64,000 nt of DNA, taken from contig JAVHKY010000004.1 of the NCBI GenBank assembly GCA_035079385.1, forward strand, positions 12,679,001-12,743,000. The letters run 5' to 3'. Both the position numbers and the translations under genes were made by a program. The notes beneath the pieces are model-generated. The model ran no database searches, was not told where the DNA came from, and was given only the letters and a program-made list of their open reading frames with translations. Source of the DNA: Aspidiotus rigidus. Taxonomy: Eukaryota; Arthropoda; Insecta; Hemiptera; Diaspididae. This document shows, one piece after another, positions 24,301 to 38,200 of the stretch. Positions within the stretch are counted from its first letter, which is position 1. Every line of letters starts with the position of its first letter.

Positions 24301-27300
24301 AACACGAAATTTTATTTCAGAATTCTACTAAATTTTCAAAGATTACGTAATTTTTTTATTTGAGGGAATTTTGACCCTCTTTGGGCCGTACATCCATTTT
24401 GAAGATTCGTAGGGTGATTTGGGTGATTTTTTCGAACTCAGCGCAAAATTTTACTGAAGAATTGAATAAAATTAGCGATTTTCCAACTTTAGGACATTTT
24501 GACCCATTTTGGGCTCATTAACCCATTTTTATGCTTCGCAGTATTCTGTGACTATTTTTTTCGTTTTCCCCGTAAAATTTCACTTCAGGAACAGTAATTT
24601 AATGATCGGAATGTTCGAAATTCAGCTCAATACTGTAAATTAATCAATTTTCAAGACCCATTTTGGGAACCCTGGCAAATTGTTGAATTTTCGGCACATT
24701 TTGGTCCGTAACTCGGCTCAGAGAAGACGTAGAAACTTCGTATTTGGCGCAAATTGAAGATTAAATTGAGATGCGAAGTTTGTAGGTTTGAAGTATACAT
24801 CTAACGTTGCGCGTTTTTGCGCTACGACAGATTTAACGCAAACTCCCATTTAACTGGTAACATCTTTTGGCCTCACCCTGTATAGGTAAAGCCAAATTTC
24901 GACAATTCAACTGTGTTCAAGGTTGGGAGGAGACTTGGGACGATAACAACGTACAGTTTATGATGAAAAAAAAAAAAAAATTGTGTAGAAATATAATTTC
25001 TGTTGTTGATGAGAGAACAGAGAGGGAAAATTGTCTATCATTTGGTGCACTCTCTTCTTGAGCTATTCCTAGAAAAAAACCTCGTGAACTATCTAGGCTA
25101 TCGAAGTGCTTTCTGAAAAGACTTCTACGCTTTCTAGAAGTGCACAATCTTTTGATGAGGTAGTTAGAACGAAAATAAAATTAATTCACATCAGGTGAGA
25201 CGGAGAGATCTGGGTAAACTCGTATTCAAGTGTTCAGAAACACAATAATTTTAATCATTTATCTATTTGTTCTGAACATCTCGAATTGGTTTCTCGCAAA
25301 AATTGCTTCAGAGCGCGACACTTTAAATACGAGAAGAATTCTAAATTGCAAAAATTAGGAAATTACTGATCAAAATCATAGCAGAGTCAAAGGTATTTTT
25401 TTATCGTGGTGTCTCAAAATACAGGTGAGAATATTTTTGGTTGCCTTGTTTATTGATCATGAATGATTGATCCGATACAGAATATTCCTCAATCAAAGGA
25501 TACCTAGCCTCGAACAAATCTCGTTCATCTTACTCGGTCATCCTCGCTTCATGTAACCGGATATAATTTAGTTCTACTCTTTTTTTTTTTTTTTTTTTTG
25601 TTCAATTTTCTTTCTATTTTTAATATCAGTGATTGCGAGAAGTTGCAGCTGGATTCATTAAATTTTATTGCCAACTATGTAATGCCTTCGTTGTCAGCGC
25701 GTCTGTCTTTCACATACAACATAATAATAATTATAGAAGTTGCAAATCTACATAATATAAGGTAGTCCATTTTCGAAAGTCTGTGGGTCGTTTTAAGACG
25801 CGAACCTTTAGGTCTAGATAATATAACCGACGGGTATAAAATTTTAATTGTTACATTTCCTCGAGAGATAAAGCCGCCATTACCCTACTTCCACAAACTT
25901 GATTTCGATAGCAATCTTTCGAATCACGCTTACCTATGATATTATCGACATCGCGACGTATAAATAAACGAAATGATAATAATTTATAAAATAAAGATAT
26001 CAATTAAATTGTAAACTGTGTAGACAGTATTTACGTGAACATGTCGTAGATAAATATGTTAATGCTGCGCAAACCGCGACGTTTCTAGTGGCCTTATATC
26101 GGATTACCCGCGAAGAAAATGTAAAAGAGCTTTTCTCGTATTGACATTATTCGAGAGTATATAATATATACGAGATTGATGTGCAAATAAATCGGCGAAA
26201 GTTGTCGTGGAAATTATGCTGAGCTGATGGACGATCTCGACTATGAGATTTGCGACTACAAAAGATTACACAGGATGACTTGTTAAATCAGGAACGATAG
26301 ATTTGAAGACAGGTACGAAGCTGTGGAGGTCGGAGCTTTGAGATGGAACGGTACAGGGAACACGAAGTAACGCATTCGCTGCAGAGGTCATCCGCGAAGT
26401 TGAGAATGAAAAATTGGGTACTACTTATGATATTTGATGTACTTAAGGAGATCTGTCTCTTCATAATATCGAATAAAAAACTAGGAGGAGGATAAATGGA
26501 ATAGCTAGTTTTTCGAAATTCACTTCCAGCATATCGTCATTACTACTGAATTTCAAAGTCCCCATAATCAATTTTTGAGATACTTGACTATCTCTTTTGA
26601 TCTCACTTCGTTCCTCGATCAACGAATAAGGCTTTGTTAATTTCAAACTGCTCGACCACTCAGTTATGATAATTTAGCAAGGTTCGTAACAAAAATTGAC
26701 CACGACTGATTCCGAAAAATTACCTCAAGGGAAGAGAGTATTTGGTGATTACCTTGTTCCAGGTTTAAACCTCACTGGAAAGGAGCAGAGATTCGTACAT
26801 TTTTCATTGTTTCATAATCCTTCCTTCCTTTAATTTGGTGCTGCTGTGAACTTGTCCATTCTCACTAATTAGAACTTGACAGTCTCACAAAATTTAGGAT
26901 CTTTCAACTCACTTTATTTTATTTTAATTTACAAATTACCGCATAGATGAAAAGCAACCGCGAGCGCTTTCGACCGACTGGCCATTGAGGAGCGTACACA
27001 ATCTTCCCACCTCCTATTTCGATGGCGAATTCTATTGAGGGGTAGAAGCTATTCAGAAACTGAAGGAATTGATCGAGGAGGGAAGGAGAAGCACTCCATA
27101 GACGGAGAACATCGGAAAATTTGCTCATAAACTTGCTTGCACTAAGTGCATGTAGCTTATTTTTTGATTAATTCTCACTTTGGGGCTACCACTGGTTTCT
27201 GGAGAGTTAATTTGGAATTGCTAGAAGCTAACCGGGAAGATGATAGGAAACAATGCTATGTAGGAAAAGTAGGGTTGGTAGAACTAGTCAAATTCAGCCC

Positions 27301-29135
27301 AGCTGCGAGGATTGTAGATAGCATGAGTAATTTCAAACAGTTGCAAGTCCTGAATCTTGTAGACGTTAGACAACTAGGGAAATTCCGTCGTGAGCTTCAT
27401 TCAGAGAAGAATAATTTGGGACAGGAATTTGTACATAGGACTATGGAGTATTTTGAGATTAGATTGATGGGAAGACTATGAGACTTGAAATATTGTATTA
27501 AGGGGAAAATGATATTTGGGAAAAACGTTTACGTCCTACTTTTACCGTTTTTTCGGCGAATGGTGGTTTCCACGAATGTAAGGCTCTAACACAGTTTAAG
27601 GATTCTGAGACATAGGGTTTAGAATGAGTGCAGGGAAGGGAGGGGGCTCTGGCTTAGTTAGGGAATGGAAGACTTTTGATTTTTAAACTACGAATATGAA
27701 AAGAAACTGCGGAGGCTCCAAAGTAGTTAAGAGGCCTGAAAATATTTTGACTTCTGATCTAACAAAAAATAAATAACTGAGGACCTTCCTGTCAAAAGGG
27801 CGTCCACTGGATGTATTTCTTATGGGAAAGACGTCCTTTTGACAGAAAGGTCTTCAATTGTAGTTCTCAAGTAGCGGAGAAGGGGCGGGGGGAGAAAACT
27901 CTGACCTAGTTTTGGAACTCCAGCTAAGTAATATAAAAAGCAAAAAAGGAGGTCTCCGACTAAGTTCAGAGACTTGGAAAAATTTCGACTAAAAAGCAAA
28001 TTAAGGTCACCATGAAGCTGATAAAGGGCGAGAGGGGAGCTCTGACCTAGTTTAGGAGCTCAAGCTATATAATACAGCTCCCAAAAAATAGGGGGAAGGC
28101 TTCAACCTAGACTTCCGAACGTGATAAGAAAAGCACTTTCAGGTCCCCAAAAAGCGGATAAAGGGCAGGAGGTTGAACTCTACATTAGCTATGTGGTACA
28201 AAAAGCGCATCAGAGTCCCTCAAAAATACGGAAGGAACAGCTTCGGCTTATTGCAAAGACTTGGAAAAATTTTGACTTCTATACTTTGTGATAAGAACAG
28301 CAAATTGAGGTCCTCAAAGAGCGGATAGAAGGCGGGAGGAGAAGGCTCCAACCTTGGTAAAATTTCGACTTCTAAGCTATCTGATGTGAAAAGCAAATCG
28401 AGGTCTTCAAGGAGGTGACGAAGTTTAGGAAAACATACAATGCAAAAAGCAAATTATGGTTTCCGAAAAATTAGAGTGAGAGGCTCTGACTCAATTCGAA
28501 AGCTCGGAAAAATTTCGACTTCCAGCCTATGTGATATAAAAAGCAAAATATGGTTTTGAAGAAGATGCGGAGGGTTCTAACCCAGTTTACAGATTTAGAA
28601 AATTGAAGGTATCTTTGGAAATTACGAATTATGAAACAATGAATGCTTCTTTCCCGTGGGATTTGATTCAGATACCTCTCATGCATGAGAATATCGCAAA
28701 ATACATCTAGGCCTATCTATAAATAATTTAGAATTAGGAGCTTCAACCTAGTTCACAGACTTGAACAAAATTTTGACTTTTACCCTACAAATAGGAGTAG
28801 AGGTTGGGGCGAACTTCAACCTACTTGAGAGAATTCGACGAATTTTTGAAGATACTCACGCCTACTCGAGGGGGAAGAGCTATGATCTATAGTTCGAGGA
28901 CTTCGAATCATTTCGTTTTCTGAACATAATTTGCGGATTCGGAATCCAGTATAGGAGCGCTGGTGGCGAAATCTAGAATGCACTAAAAGGTGAACCGGGG
29001 TTGACCGAAATACAGAAAGATGTAAAGAATGAAAGTTGTAATTATCTTTTAGATGATTGTACCAATAAGCAAACAGTATATGTATTTGTTTTGTCGCTAG
29101 AGAGCAGACCATTTGCCCAAATTCGCAAATGGTTC

Positions 29136-29206
<71 letters not shown>

Positions 29207-32200
29207 GGAAGTTCTTGGCCGCTGTACCCCTTCACATCAAACAACTACAACTACATCAACGTATTTCTGCCACGTGAGAAAATGAATGTGTTTATTCTCA
29301 AATTTCAACGTTTCACGAAAGCTGAGGTGGACGTTGATCACACGTGATCATAAAATTGTATGCCTCGCGCAAGAATTCTTGGCAATTGAATAGGAAAGTG
29401 TATCACCTATGACAATATCGAAGACTAGGAAAAGGGAACTTCATTTCCTTCTCATAGCTCGTTTATTGGAGACTAAAATAAGAAAATGGGAAGTTGAAAT
29501 TCGACGCAGAAATACCACTTCAATATTTGCACATTCTATCCAGATATTATGACACGACTCAAGATTCCTGTCGATTCGAGTCAGAGAGTTCATTCTCACA
29601 CTCGCTATCACTCAACTTCAGACAATTTCATCGATCATCGCCACCGTCCAGCAAGACATAGAAAGATCATTTACTTTCTATTTTGCTTGTCATCTTGGTA
29701 CTCGTAGAAACGATTAACTCAAGAATTTTGTCCCCTAGCTATAGGAAATTCTTCGGGTCTGACCATCCGTAACTACTTTTCCGCGTTCAGCCGATAGGGT
29801 TCATAAAGTCATGAAAATCATACCTATATCGCCCCCTCTCCCCCTTGGCTTGTTTATACATTTTTGGCGCGAGTATGAATGAACGTGCCCATATCGAGAA
29901 CCGCACACGGCGTGCAATTTAGGATAATAACGCGGTCTATTAAAATTACGGAGAAAGAATCAAAGAAAAAAGAATAAAACTATTTTACGGGAAGTGCGCT
30001 TTAATACTGCGTACAGCGTAAAATTAAAATATAAAAGAAATTCACACGAATGCATAGAATATACACTGTCTGTATGTATTGTGTGGTAAACGATGATGAT
30101 GATATCGAATATAGACAAAACAAGAGCAGCGTGGCGAGAGAGACCGACAAATACCAAAGTATGCCTTGTACCAATATGCTTAGCTGAATAGGAAGATTAA
30201 AAGAGAAAAAGAAAAAAAGAAGGTATGAAAGAGTTTTCATTTTTTTTTTTTCTCTCTCTTCTCATTGGAAATCATACACGAATGATAAGACTAAATAAAC
30301 TGGATACACACTACTACACACACGTTTTCGCTATTATTTTTTCGTTAAAGCGTACTATTCTTTGTAGAACCGAGGAAAGAAAAACCGGATACGTGTGGTA
30401 CTGAAAGACAATTTTCTTTCTACATTTCCTGTTTGCAAATGAGTAACACCGTATAGCGCATTTTACATGGGTAAGACGATCTGTGTACCCGATGAGACGT
30501 ATTTTTCGGCTACTGGTGCTTTCTTCTGAAGCAGCGAGGTTAGCAGATGATATTATGGAAATTAAAGCGAAAGTAGAGCACTTCTGATCCAACTGTTTAA
30601 TTATAATTAACACGTTTGTCGGTATGTAATTAAGAAAAGAGGGAACAATATCGGTGTCTTAGGAGGTTACCATGCTTCTATCTCATGTCGTACGCTGCTC
30701 TAATAATAATTAAACACTTTCCACGAAAGGAAACGTATGGCATTTCTAGTTCGCGTACAACTTCAAGGTCCCAAAGTGCAACGTATCATCGATGCTGTTC
30801 ACGTGATGATACGCTTGCCTAAGCGAATCGCCGTGACAATGTTGCCAAAATTGCAACCATGCTCGCGCGGGAAAGATGAAAATATTTCTGACGACAAATA
30901 CCATCTGATGAAATTTCAACTTTTGAGAGAGCACATCGAAAGAGGGACACTCCAAAGAGCAACCTTGAGTTGCACATGCCGTAGAAATGACTAGGAAAAG
31001 GAATTTTTGGCTGTCCCAACAGACAAGCTTGAGTATAATAAAGTTCGGGTAAAAGAATAACAGAGTATAGCACAAATTGTCTCCCAGTTCCTAGAAGAAC
31101 ATGTTGTTTCTATCAGAGGAAGCATTTGAACTAATTAATGAGCTCTAATGTCGGAAGTCTCCTGACCTTTACTCACCATAATGTGAGAAGAGCCAAAGAG
31201 AAACAAAAACAGCAGTACGACTTCAGGTACTTCACAACCGAGGGAACCCGCTGAGAACTTATCTTGGTGATTGATGTAACTGGTAGAAACAAAAGGTTAT
31301 TTGTAAAGTGGAGGCTGATTATTAAGTGTTGAAGCCTCACGGCCACCGATAAACAAAGAAAAAAAAAACAATCAATAATCAACGCCACTGGAACTAAGGA
31401 GGGGAAGAGGACCTGCGCTCGAGTCTCCCATCTTTGAGGGTTTCATACATATTTTACCCTATACAAACTATCCTGCCATCATAACTAAAAAATAATACTA
31501 ATAAAATATAAAATTCAAATTTGTTTTTACCTTGGTCGAGAATCCTCTATCACAGACTGAACATTTGAAAGGTCTCTCCTTCGTATGGCTTCGGTAATGA
31601 ATTTCGAGAGCCGAATTACAGGCGAACGTTTTGTAGCATATATTGCACGTCGTATTTCCACGTGCTAAACGTATGAAAGAACAATGGCAAAAAATCAATT
31701 TATATTCAACGTGTATACGAAAATTGATTAAATTTCTACATATAGCTAATATTTTATACTAAACCCTGCAAGTGTGTAGAATACTCTATGTAATAGAATG
31801 ATTTTCAGTACAAATGTATACAGAATACTGACGGTGCACACCGTAGTGTGTATCGACAGTAATCTCGTATATTCGCTCACGTCGAATTCGACTATCATCG
31901 CAATAAAATTACGTTGAAATTGGACTTACGAAAAGAAACGCACGTACTCAAAGGTTTCTCTTCACGATCTCGTTGGTATTTATCGACTATACGGACTACG
32001 AAAAAGTACCACATTCTGGTGTCGTATGAATTTTACCTAGAGAATTTTATTCACGTACAAATTTCTACCATTAAAATAACAAATTTTTCATAATAAACAT
32101 TCTAGAATATCCTTTTTTTTTTTCAATTATATAAAAGTTTCTTCGCATTCTGTACTTGTTAACCAGAAAATTCTATCCTCGGAAGTGCAAAAATTTCATT

Positions 32201-35200
32201 GATGAGATAAACTTTTTTCGTTCATTCGACAATACTTTTTAGAAAGAAGACTGACTCAAAAAAGAAGAGATCTGCTACCTTGTGTCTCGCGTCGTCCGTA
32301 TTGCAGGGGAATACCAACAAGATTTCCATTTTCAAAATCGTAATCTTAGAAGGTAAACTCAGTTTTCGTTGTACATATTCTACTTTACTGGACTAAAACT
32401 CATTACAAGAACGTTTTCGAATGTTCCTCCCCTATATCCCTTGGGTCACTGCTCATAACCTACGAGCCTAAACTGAAATTTTATTGCCTCATCGTGGTGG
32501 GAGCAACACAGGCCTCTTCCATCCATACTGATCGCTGGTAAGCAGAGTAATAAAAAGCTAACCATCGGCAGTTCTTCATTTTTATTAAGGATCGTAGAGA
32601 AATCGTAGTCAAAAATGGAATAATCTTAGAACTTCTAAGGCTGGAAGTCACTCATGGAATCTTCTACAGTAGTGGTCGGCAAGCCGAAGCGCGCCACGCC
32701 ATTTCAATCCATAGGAATACTCAAATGTCATAAGATCAACGCTTCACAAGAACAAGAAATTAGAAGTAGATATAGGCGAAAAAAGGTTAGAGGAATAGGT
32801 TAAGTTAATAACTGAGATCCTATCGACGGCAAAACTCAATCATCTGATCATTCATAGTGTTATTTTCCCTCTTGGGCAGCTTACAGTGTCTTTTTTTCTC
32901 GAGGGAGGAGATTAGATCAAGAGCTGAGATCTCACTAGTAACAGGAATTAATATCCTGATTATCAATAGGGTCTTTTCGGGGGGGGGGGTATGTTAGGAA
33001 CTGAGCTTTTACTAAATGCAGAATTAATTATCTAATTATCTGTGGCGTCGCTTCCTTCATTAGGGAGGAAGGGGTTTAGATTGGGAAATGAAATCTCAGA
33101 GAACGAGTCGGAATCTTAATAACAAGTCAAATAAATTTCATATCTCCATTTTCTTCCCTTTTTTTCGTGTGTACGGAAGAGAAGGGAAGTGATAACAACC
33201 GAATCATATATTTCTTATGCACTCGCTTTCTCTTTTCACTTGGTTATAAATCTATGCGAGATAATGATGGATTTATGTAATTAGCACTGAATCTAGAACC
33301 GAAATTAATAACTTTTGCACATATTTAAAAATTTGAATCATTTAAATAGTGTCGTTTCTCGATTAAAAGACAAATCCGTTTTAACCAATGAAAAGAGAGC
33401 AAAACGAACATCAAAAACCTAATAAGACAACTTCTTGTCAAAAATGCAGTCGATAAAAGCCAAAAAGGGGACCCCAGAGACAAATATAGAGTGTTCCTCT
33501 CTTCATAGTCACTATGAAAGATGTAACAAACAGTGTATAACCAAACGCCTCTTAGCGGATGACTTCAATATCTCCTACAACGAACAGCAAGGTTACTCCA
33601 ATTAATCCCTGACAAAATTTCCAAATGGTCGTCTGACCGCGGATTGTGATTTTCCAACAAGAGAAAAGACACTCACTTCCTACGTCTCTTCCTCCTCTGC
33701 GTCCACAGAACTTCACAATTATCATTCAATATTTCCTGGACCCCTATGTCAAAATCTTGAGAGCAAAATGCCCGAATTCTTCGAACGTTCTCAATTAATA
33801 CTTATCACACCCTCTGTACGAGCTGAAACTTCCAAATCCTCCTCCGCATTTACAATAGTCCAATCTGTTCGCAACTTGATTACGGTTCTCTAATTTATAC
33901 CCACTCTAACAAAAGAACCTCTAAAATTGCTGGCCGGGCTTCAACCGGCCTTAGGAACACTAAGGACAGCTCTTCACTCAGGTGTTTCTCTTTTCCGTTC
34001 CCGCGTCCACTATGTTATGGCCTCAACCGACCAGTACCCGAACTCTCCCACCTTTTCGAAGGCTCGTAGCCCACATAATTCACCCCTTCAGTCGATTCAA
34101 CACTCAACACCACCTAGGCACTAATCCCAAACTCATGTCATCAATTCCAATTTTCGTATCTTTTCTTCCAAAAACAACACATCAACGAAATCATTTCTTC
34201 ACGATTACCCTTTCCTTCCTGTGCCACACGGACGGATCTAAGTGGAGAGGTCTCCATTCAAGGTGAGATCTCATCTTTCCGTATGAGAAACTCCGCTTCT
34301 ATATTCACCGCTGAGCTTACCATGCTTCTTTCCCCTCTTATTCACCCTATCTTCTCCACAAATTCCTGTAACTATCTGACTATCTCTCATCCCTACTTGA
34401 TAGTCGAGACGTTCATTCTACTCGTCCTGTAATTCAAAGGATCTTTATTCTTATACGCTCAACCTCATAGTCTTCCTCATCCTCCATCTCTTGTCCATGA
34501 ATACCAGGATAGATCGACTTTAAGAAACATGACGCAGTAGACCTTGCCAAAAAGCAGTCACTGCACTTACCCCCTTACTGATCTCTTCTCTTCCTCGTCG
34601 TATGAGTTGAAATCCTATAACTGCTCCCTCATCCTCTCCTCTAGGCATGATCTCTGGCCCTTCTGAACCTCCAATAGGCTCCGAAATATTCTGTCTCCCC
34701 CTGCATCACAAATTCCCTTTCAAACAATCATGAGAAAGTCATTAGCACTGGTCCACCTATTTCCTCTATTCCTTCTAATATTGCCATTGTGCAGCGCTGG
34801 CGTTGCGCTACAGCGGTTGCAGATCGTGAAAGATATTTGAGTCATTCCGGGTCGAAGGAGAAATAGTGAAAAAATTAAAATAACACTTGAATGAAACAGA
34901 TTCGGTTTTCTAGCATCTCATAAAAGATGTCTACAAACACACATTCCACAGATTAGACAAAACCTTCGATTCCCAAATTTTTCAAACATTCCGCTATTCT
35001 TTCGATACCTCTTTCGCATTCAGCAAGAGTACCACAACTGTTGAACGAAACGAGCGCGTTTTTAGCGATCCTGGCTAACCGCAAGTGTAGTTGCAAAGAG
35101 AAAACAAACTCGCAGCCCACATTAGCTGCTCGGGTTTGCCTTCATTAACAGCGTTTAATAGAGGCAACCTAGTTTCCCCTTATCAGATGTACCTTAGGTT

Positions 35201-38200
35201 TCAAAATTGTGCCAAATCCCTCCCCCATCATTTGTATAGCTCGATAAGTCTCTCTCCTAGCATTGATAGCTCGATATTCAAAATCTTCCCGAATCCCTCT
35301 CTCATCATGGATAGCTCGAAAGTCGAAATTTCTCCAAGACCCTCTCCTATCATCTATAGCTCGATACTCAAAATTTTTCCAAGTTCCCCCATCATATACA
35401 GGGTGAGGCCAAAAGATGTTACCAGTTAAATGGGAGTTTGCGTTAAACTCATCCCAGCGCAAAAATGCAAAACGTTAGATGTATACTCCAAAACTACGAA
35501 ATTTGTATCTCAATTTTATCTTCAACTTGCGCCTCTACTCAACTTTCTACTACTTTTCTAAGCTGAATTATGGACCAAAATGCGCCAAAAACTGACCAAT
35601 CCGCCAAAATTCTCAAAAATTAAAAATAGTCTCAATTTTTATATTTCACTTTATTTGAAAGTGAAATTTAACACTGATTCCAAAAAAAAACATTTGAATA
35701 ACCCTATGAAGCTCGAGGGAGTCTTCAATTTCTTATTTATTTTGGAAATCTGGACAAATTGGTCAATTTTTGCCACATTTTGCTTCATAGCTCGGCTCAG
35801 AAACATCGTATAAAGTTGGGTAGGGGCGCGAATTGAAGATAAAATTGAGATACAAATTTCGTAGGTTTAAATTGTACATCTAAAGTTTCGCTTTCTTGAG
35901 CTGGAGTGAATTTAGCGCAAAGTCCCGTTTAACTGGTAACATCTTTTGGCCTCACCCGGTATAGCTCAATATTTAAGATTTTTTGAAATCCCTCTCCAGT
36001 AGCTCGAGTCAAAATTTTCCAAAGTTCCTCTTCCATTGTAGATGGCTGTATGTTAGTTGCGTCCCGAGCTTGTTTTACATGTTTGAGTTGCATCCGAAAC
36101 AAAATAAAAGATGTTAAAATTGCGGCCTGCGCTTCAGAGAGGAATATCAATGAATTGCGTCCCACCAGAAACAACAACTCAGATTCATATTGAGTATACT
36201 AATTTTGAAACAGCTATTCACCAGGCGGTACGTCATGTTTGGCCACAAACATCAATATTAGGTTGTCAATCCCACCTTGGTCAGTCTTGGCACTGTAAGC
36301 TTCAGCAACTTGGCCCGCAAACTACGTACCGAATGCGTAATGCTGAGGGATCGTTTCTTACAAACTTTTTTGGGCTCAGTTTCCTGTGAGAAGCCTTGTT
36401 CGAAGTCCGGGATAAATCGTACCTGAAAATGCGTAGCGGCTCCGGTAGTGACAGGATAGACCCGAAAGAAGCCATTGTCGAACAGTACATGACACGACTG
36501 GACGGAGGTGACATCGATAGATTAACTTTTGTACACGAATTCCTTCCCCAAAAAATTAAATAACCTACGCGCAGTAGTCTTGAAAAAAATTTTAATTTTT
36601 TGTAACGAGTTGTAATTATATTTTCATCAAATATTAGGACTATCATTCTATTTCAGTGGGACGCAATTCATCCAACCTTCGGGACGCAACTCATAATATG
36701 AACGGTTTCTTCAGGGACGCAATTCAACTATCTCATTTTTTTTCTCGGACCGCAATTGATGCAAAAGGGGGTTTTTGGGAGGCAACCAACAACTTCCCTT
36801 ATAGATAGTTCGATATTCAGATCCCCCCATCATAATTATATAGCTTGAAAGTTGAAATTTTCACAAGTCCCACGTTTTTCCGGATGGTGTTACATACTTG
36901 TTTTTCAAGTTACCCTCCCCCACCATAAAACACGTTCCTTGATTTAAAAAATATGTGTGTTAGGAATATACATTTTTCAAACAACGATAAAACCAATAGA
37001 GGTGGAGGAGCAATCGAAAGAATTCTTGTAATTGACGTTTCTAGATGAAAATGCGATTCCATGTGGAAACTTTCAGAGAAAAGGGTACCGAATGATGATG
37101 CTGACCATAGAGTAACATATTTTCAAATAATTCAAATACCAAGACGCGAATTGATTAATCTTGTGAAAATCTCCTTTCTAAAACTGTCAGATTTTGGATA
37201 TTATGATCACCATCCGGTTAATTTTTTTTCACGTAGTAGTTGTTGCTCCCACAGGTTGATAGAAACGCATACTCCAAGAAAGTAGAAGACGTTAACATAA
37301 CAAAAACTGAGTTGCTTAAACCTAAATTGTCAAAATTTTACCAAATACTCCAACTGCTAGTACTAGAAAGTCAACCATTATCTCCTTAATCACTGTAGGT
37401 GTAATCAAAACGGACAGCATTTTTGGGGTGTAACAACCCCATCTATCTGTCGAATAGTCTCGTGTTCAAAGTGTCAGCACTTAGAGTATTTGGTTCTATA
37501 GGTATACTAATAATTTACTAAGGAATTCGTAAAGGTGATCGTTTTATACAATGTAACTAATAAAGCTATAAAACTAAAATATAAATCAAATGATAAAACG
37601 AATAATTTCATGGAGAAAAATAATATAGATGATAACTTAAAGATAGAATAGTGCGTATATACGTGGAGGATAAACGAAAAATGCAATCGCAAGCTATAAC
37701 GAGGAAAAAGGTTTCAAAGGATAGCACACGGTGATAAAAATCTGGTAGTACGGGTCCTATAAAATTATTATTGGCGTAAACCGTCAACCTCGCAGAATTC
37801 TGTACGCGTAATTTTTTACACCTATCTTCCGGCAGCCTTGCTATAATACTGAAATATTATACAGCAAAGAAGCGGTCAATTTTCGCGATATTTTCGTTTT
37901 CTTTTTCATAATATTTTTGGACGCGGTGACAGGCATTTTTCCTCCGTCGCCGCGCGTCAACAACGCGAAGACGACAACACATATTGCTTTAAATTTATTG
38001 CCAATTCTCAAATTCCGGAGACGATAGCAATCGCGTCTTCTTCTTTGAAAATTTATATACGCGACTTTCGAGAATAACGAACGAACAATTGAAAATATCG
38101 CTTCCATTTCGCTATTTCTGTTATTTCAAAACGAAAGCGAGGCAAAAAATAATGTCTACGTTCCTCACATGCACATGCAGACTTCATTTATGTATGTATA

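Larger units (their letters stand above)
22529..31530. other. spalt intron (9.0 kb) with foldback element, minisatellite and GA repeat
   Basis: No gene is recognised. The left third holds a 1.9-kb foldback element (22948-24880). The middle (about 27480-28830) is diverged tandem minisatellite DNA. Two stretches, about 25690-26400 and 29880-30900, are richer in CpG than their surroundings and free of obvious repeats; they are candidate regulatory sequence. Confidence 0.55.

Noticed and set aside
27146..27481. 111-codon plus-strand frame
   Set aside because: It starts at GTG, not used by insect nuclear genes, lies within a spalt intron and borders minisatellite DNA. No motif is visible.
28816..29347. 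Frames with long Ser-Leu or Arg-Glu repeats
   Set aside because: They are translations of the GA microsatellite at 29138-29202.
30770..30815. Short hairpin (ACGTATCATC / GATGATACGC) as a microRNA
   Set aside because: The stem is only about 10 bp with a short loop, too small for an animal microRNA precursor.
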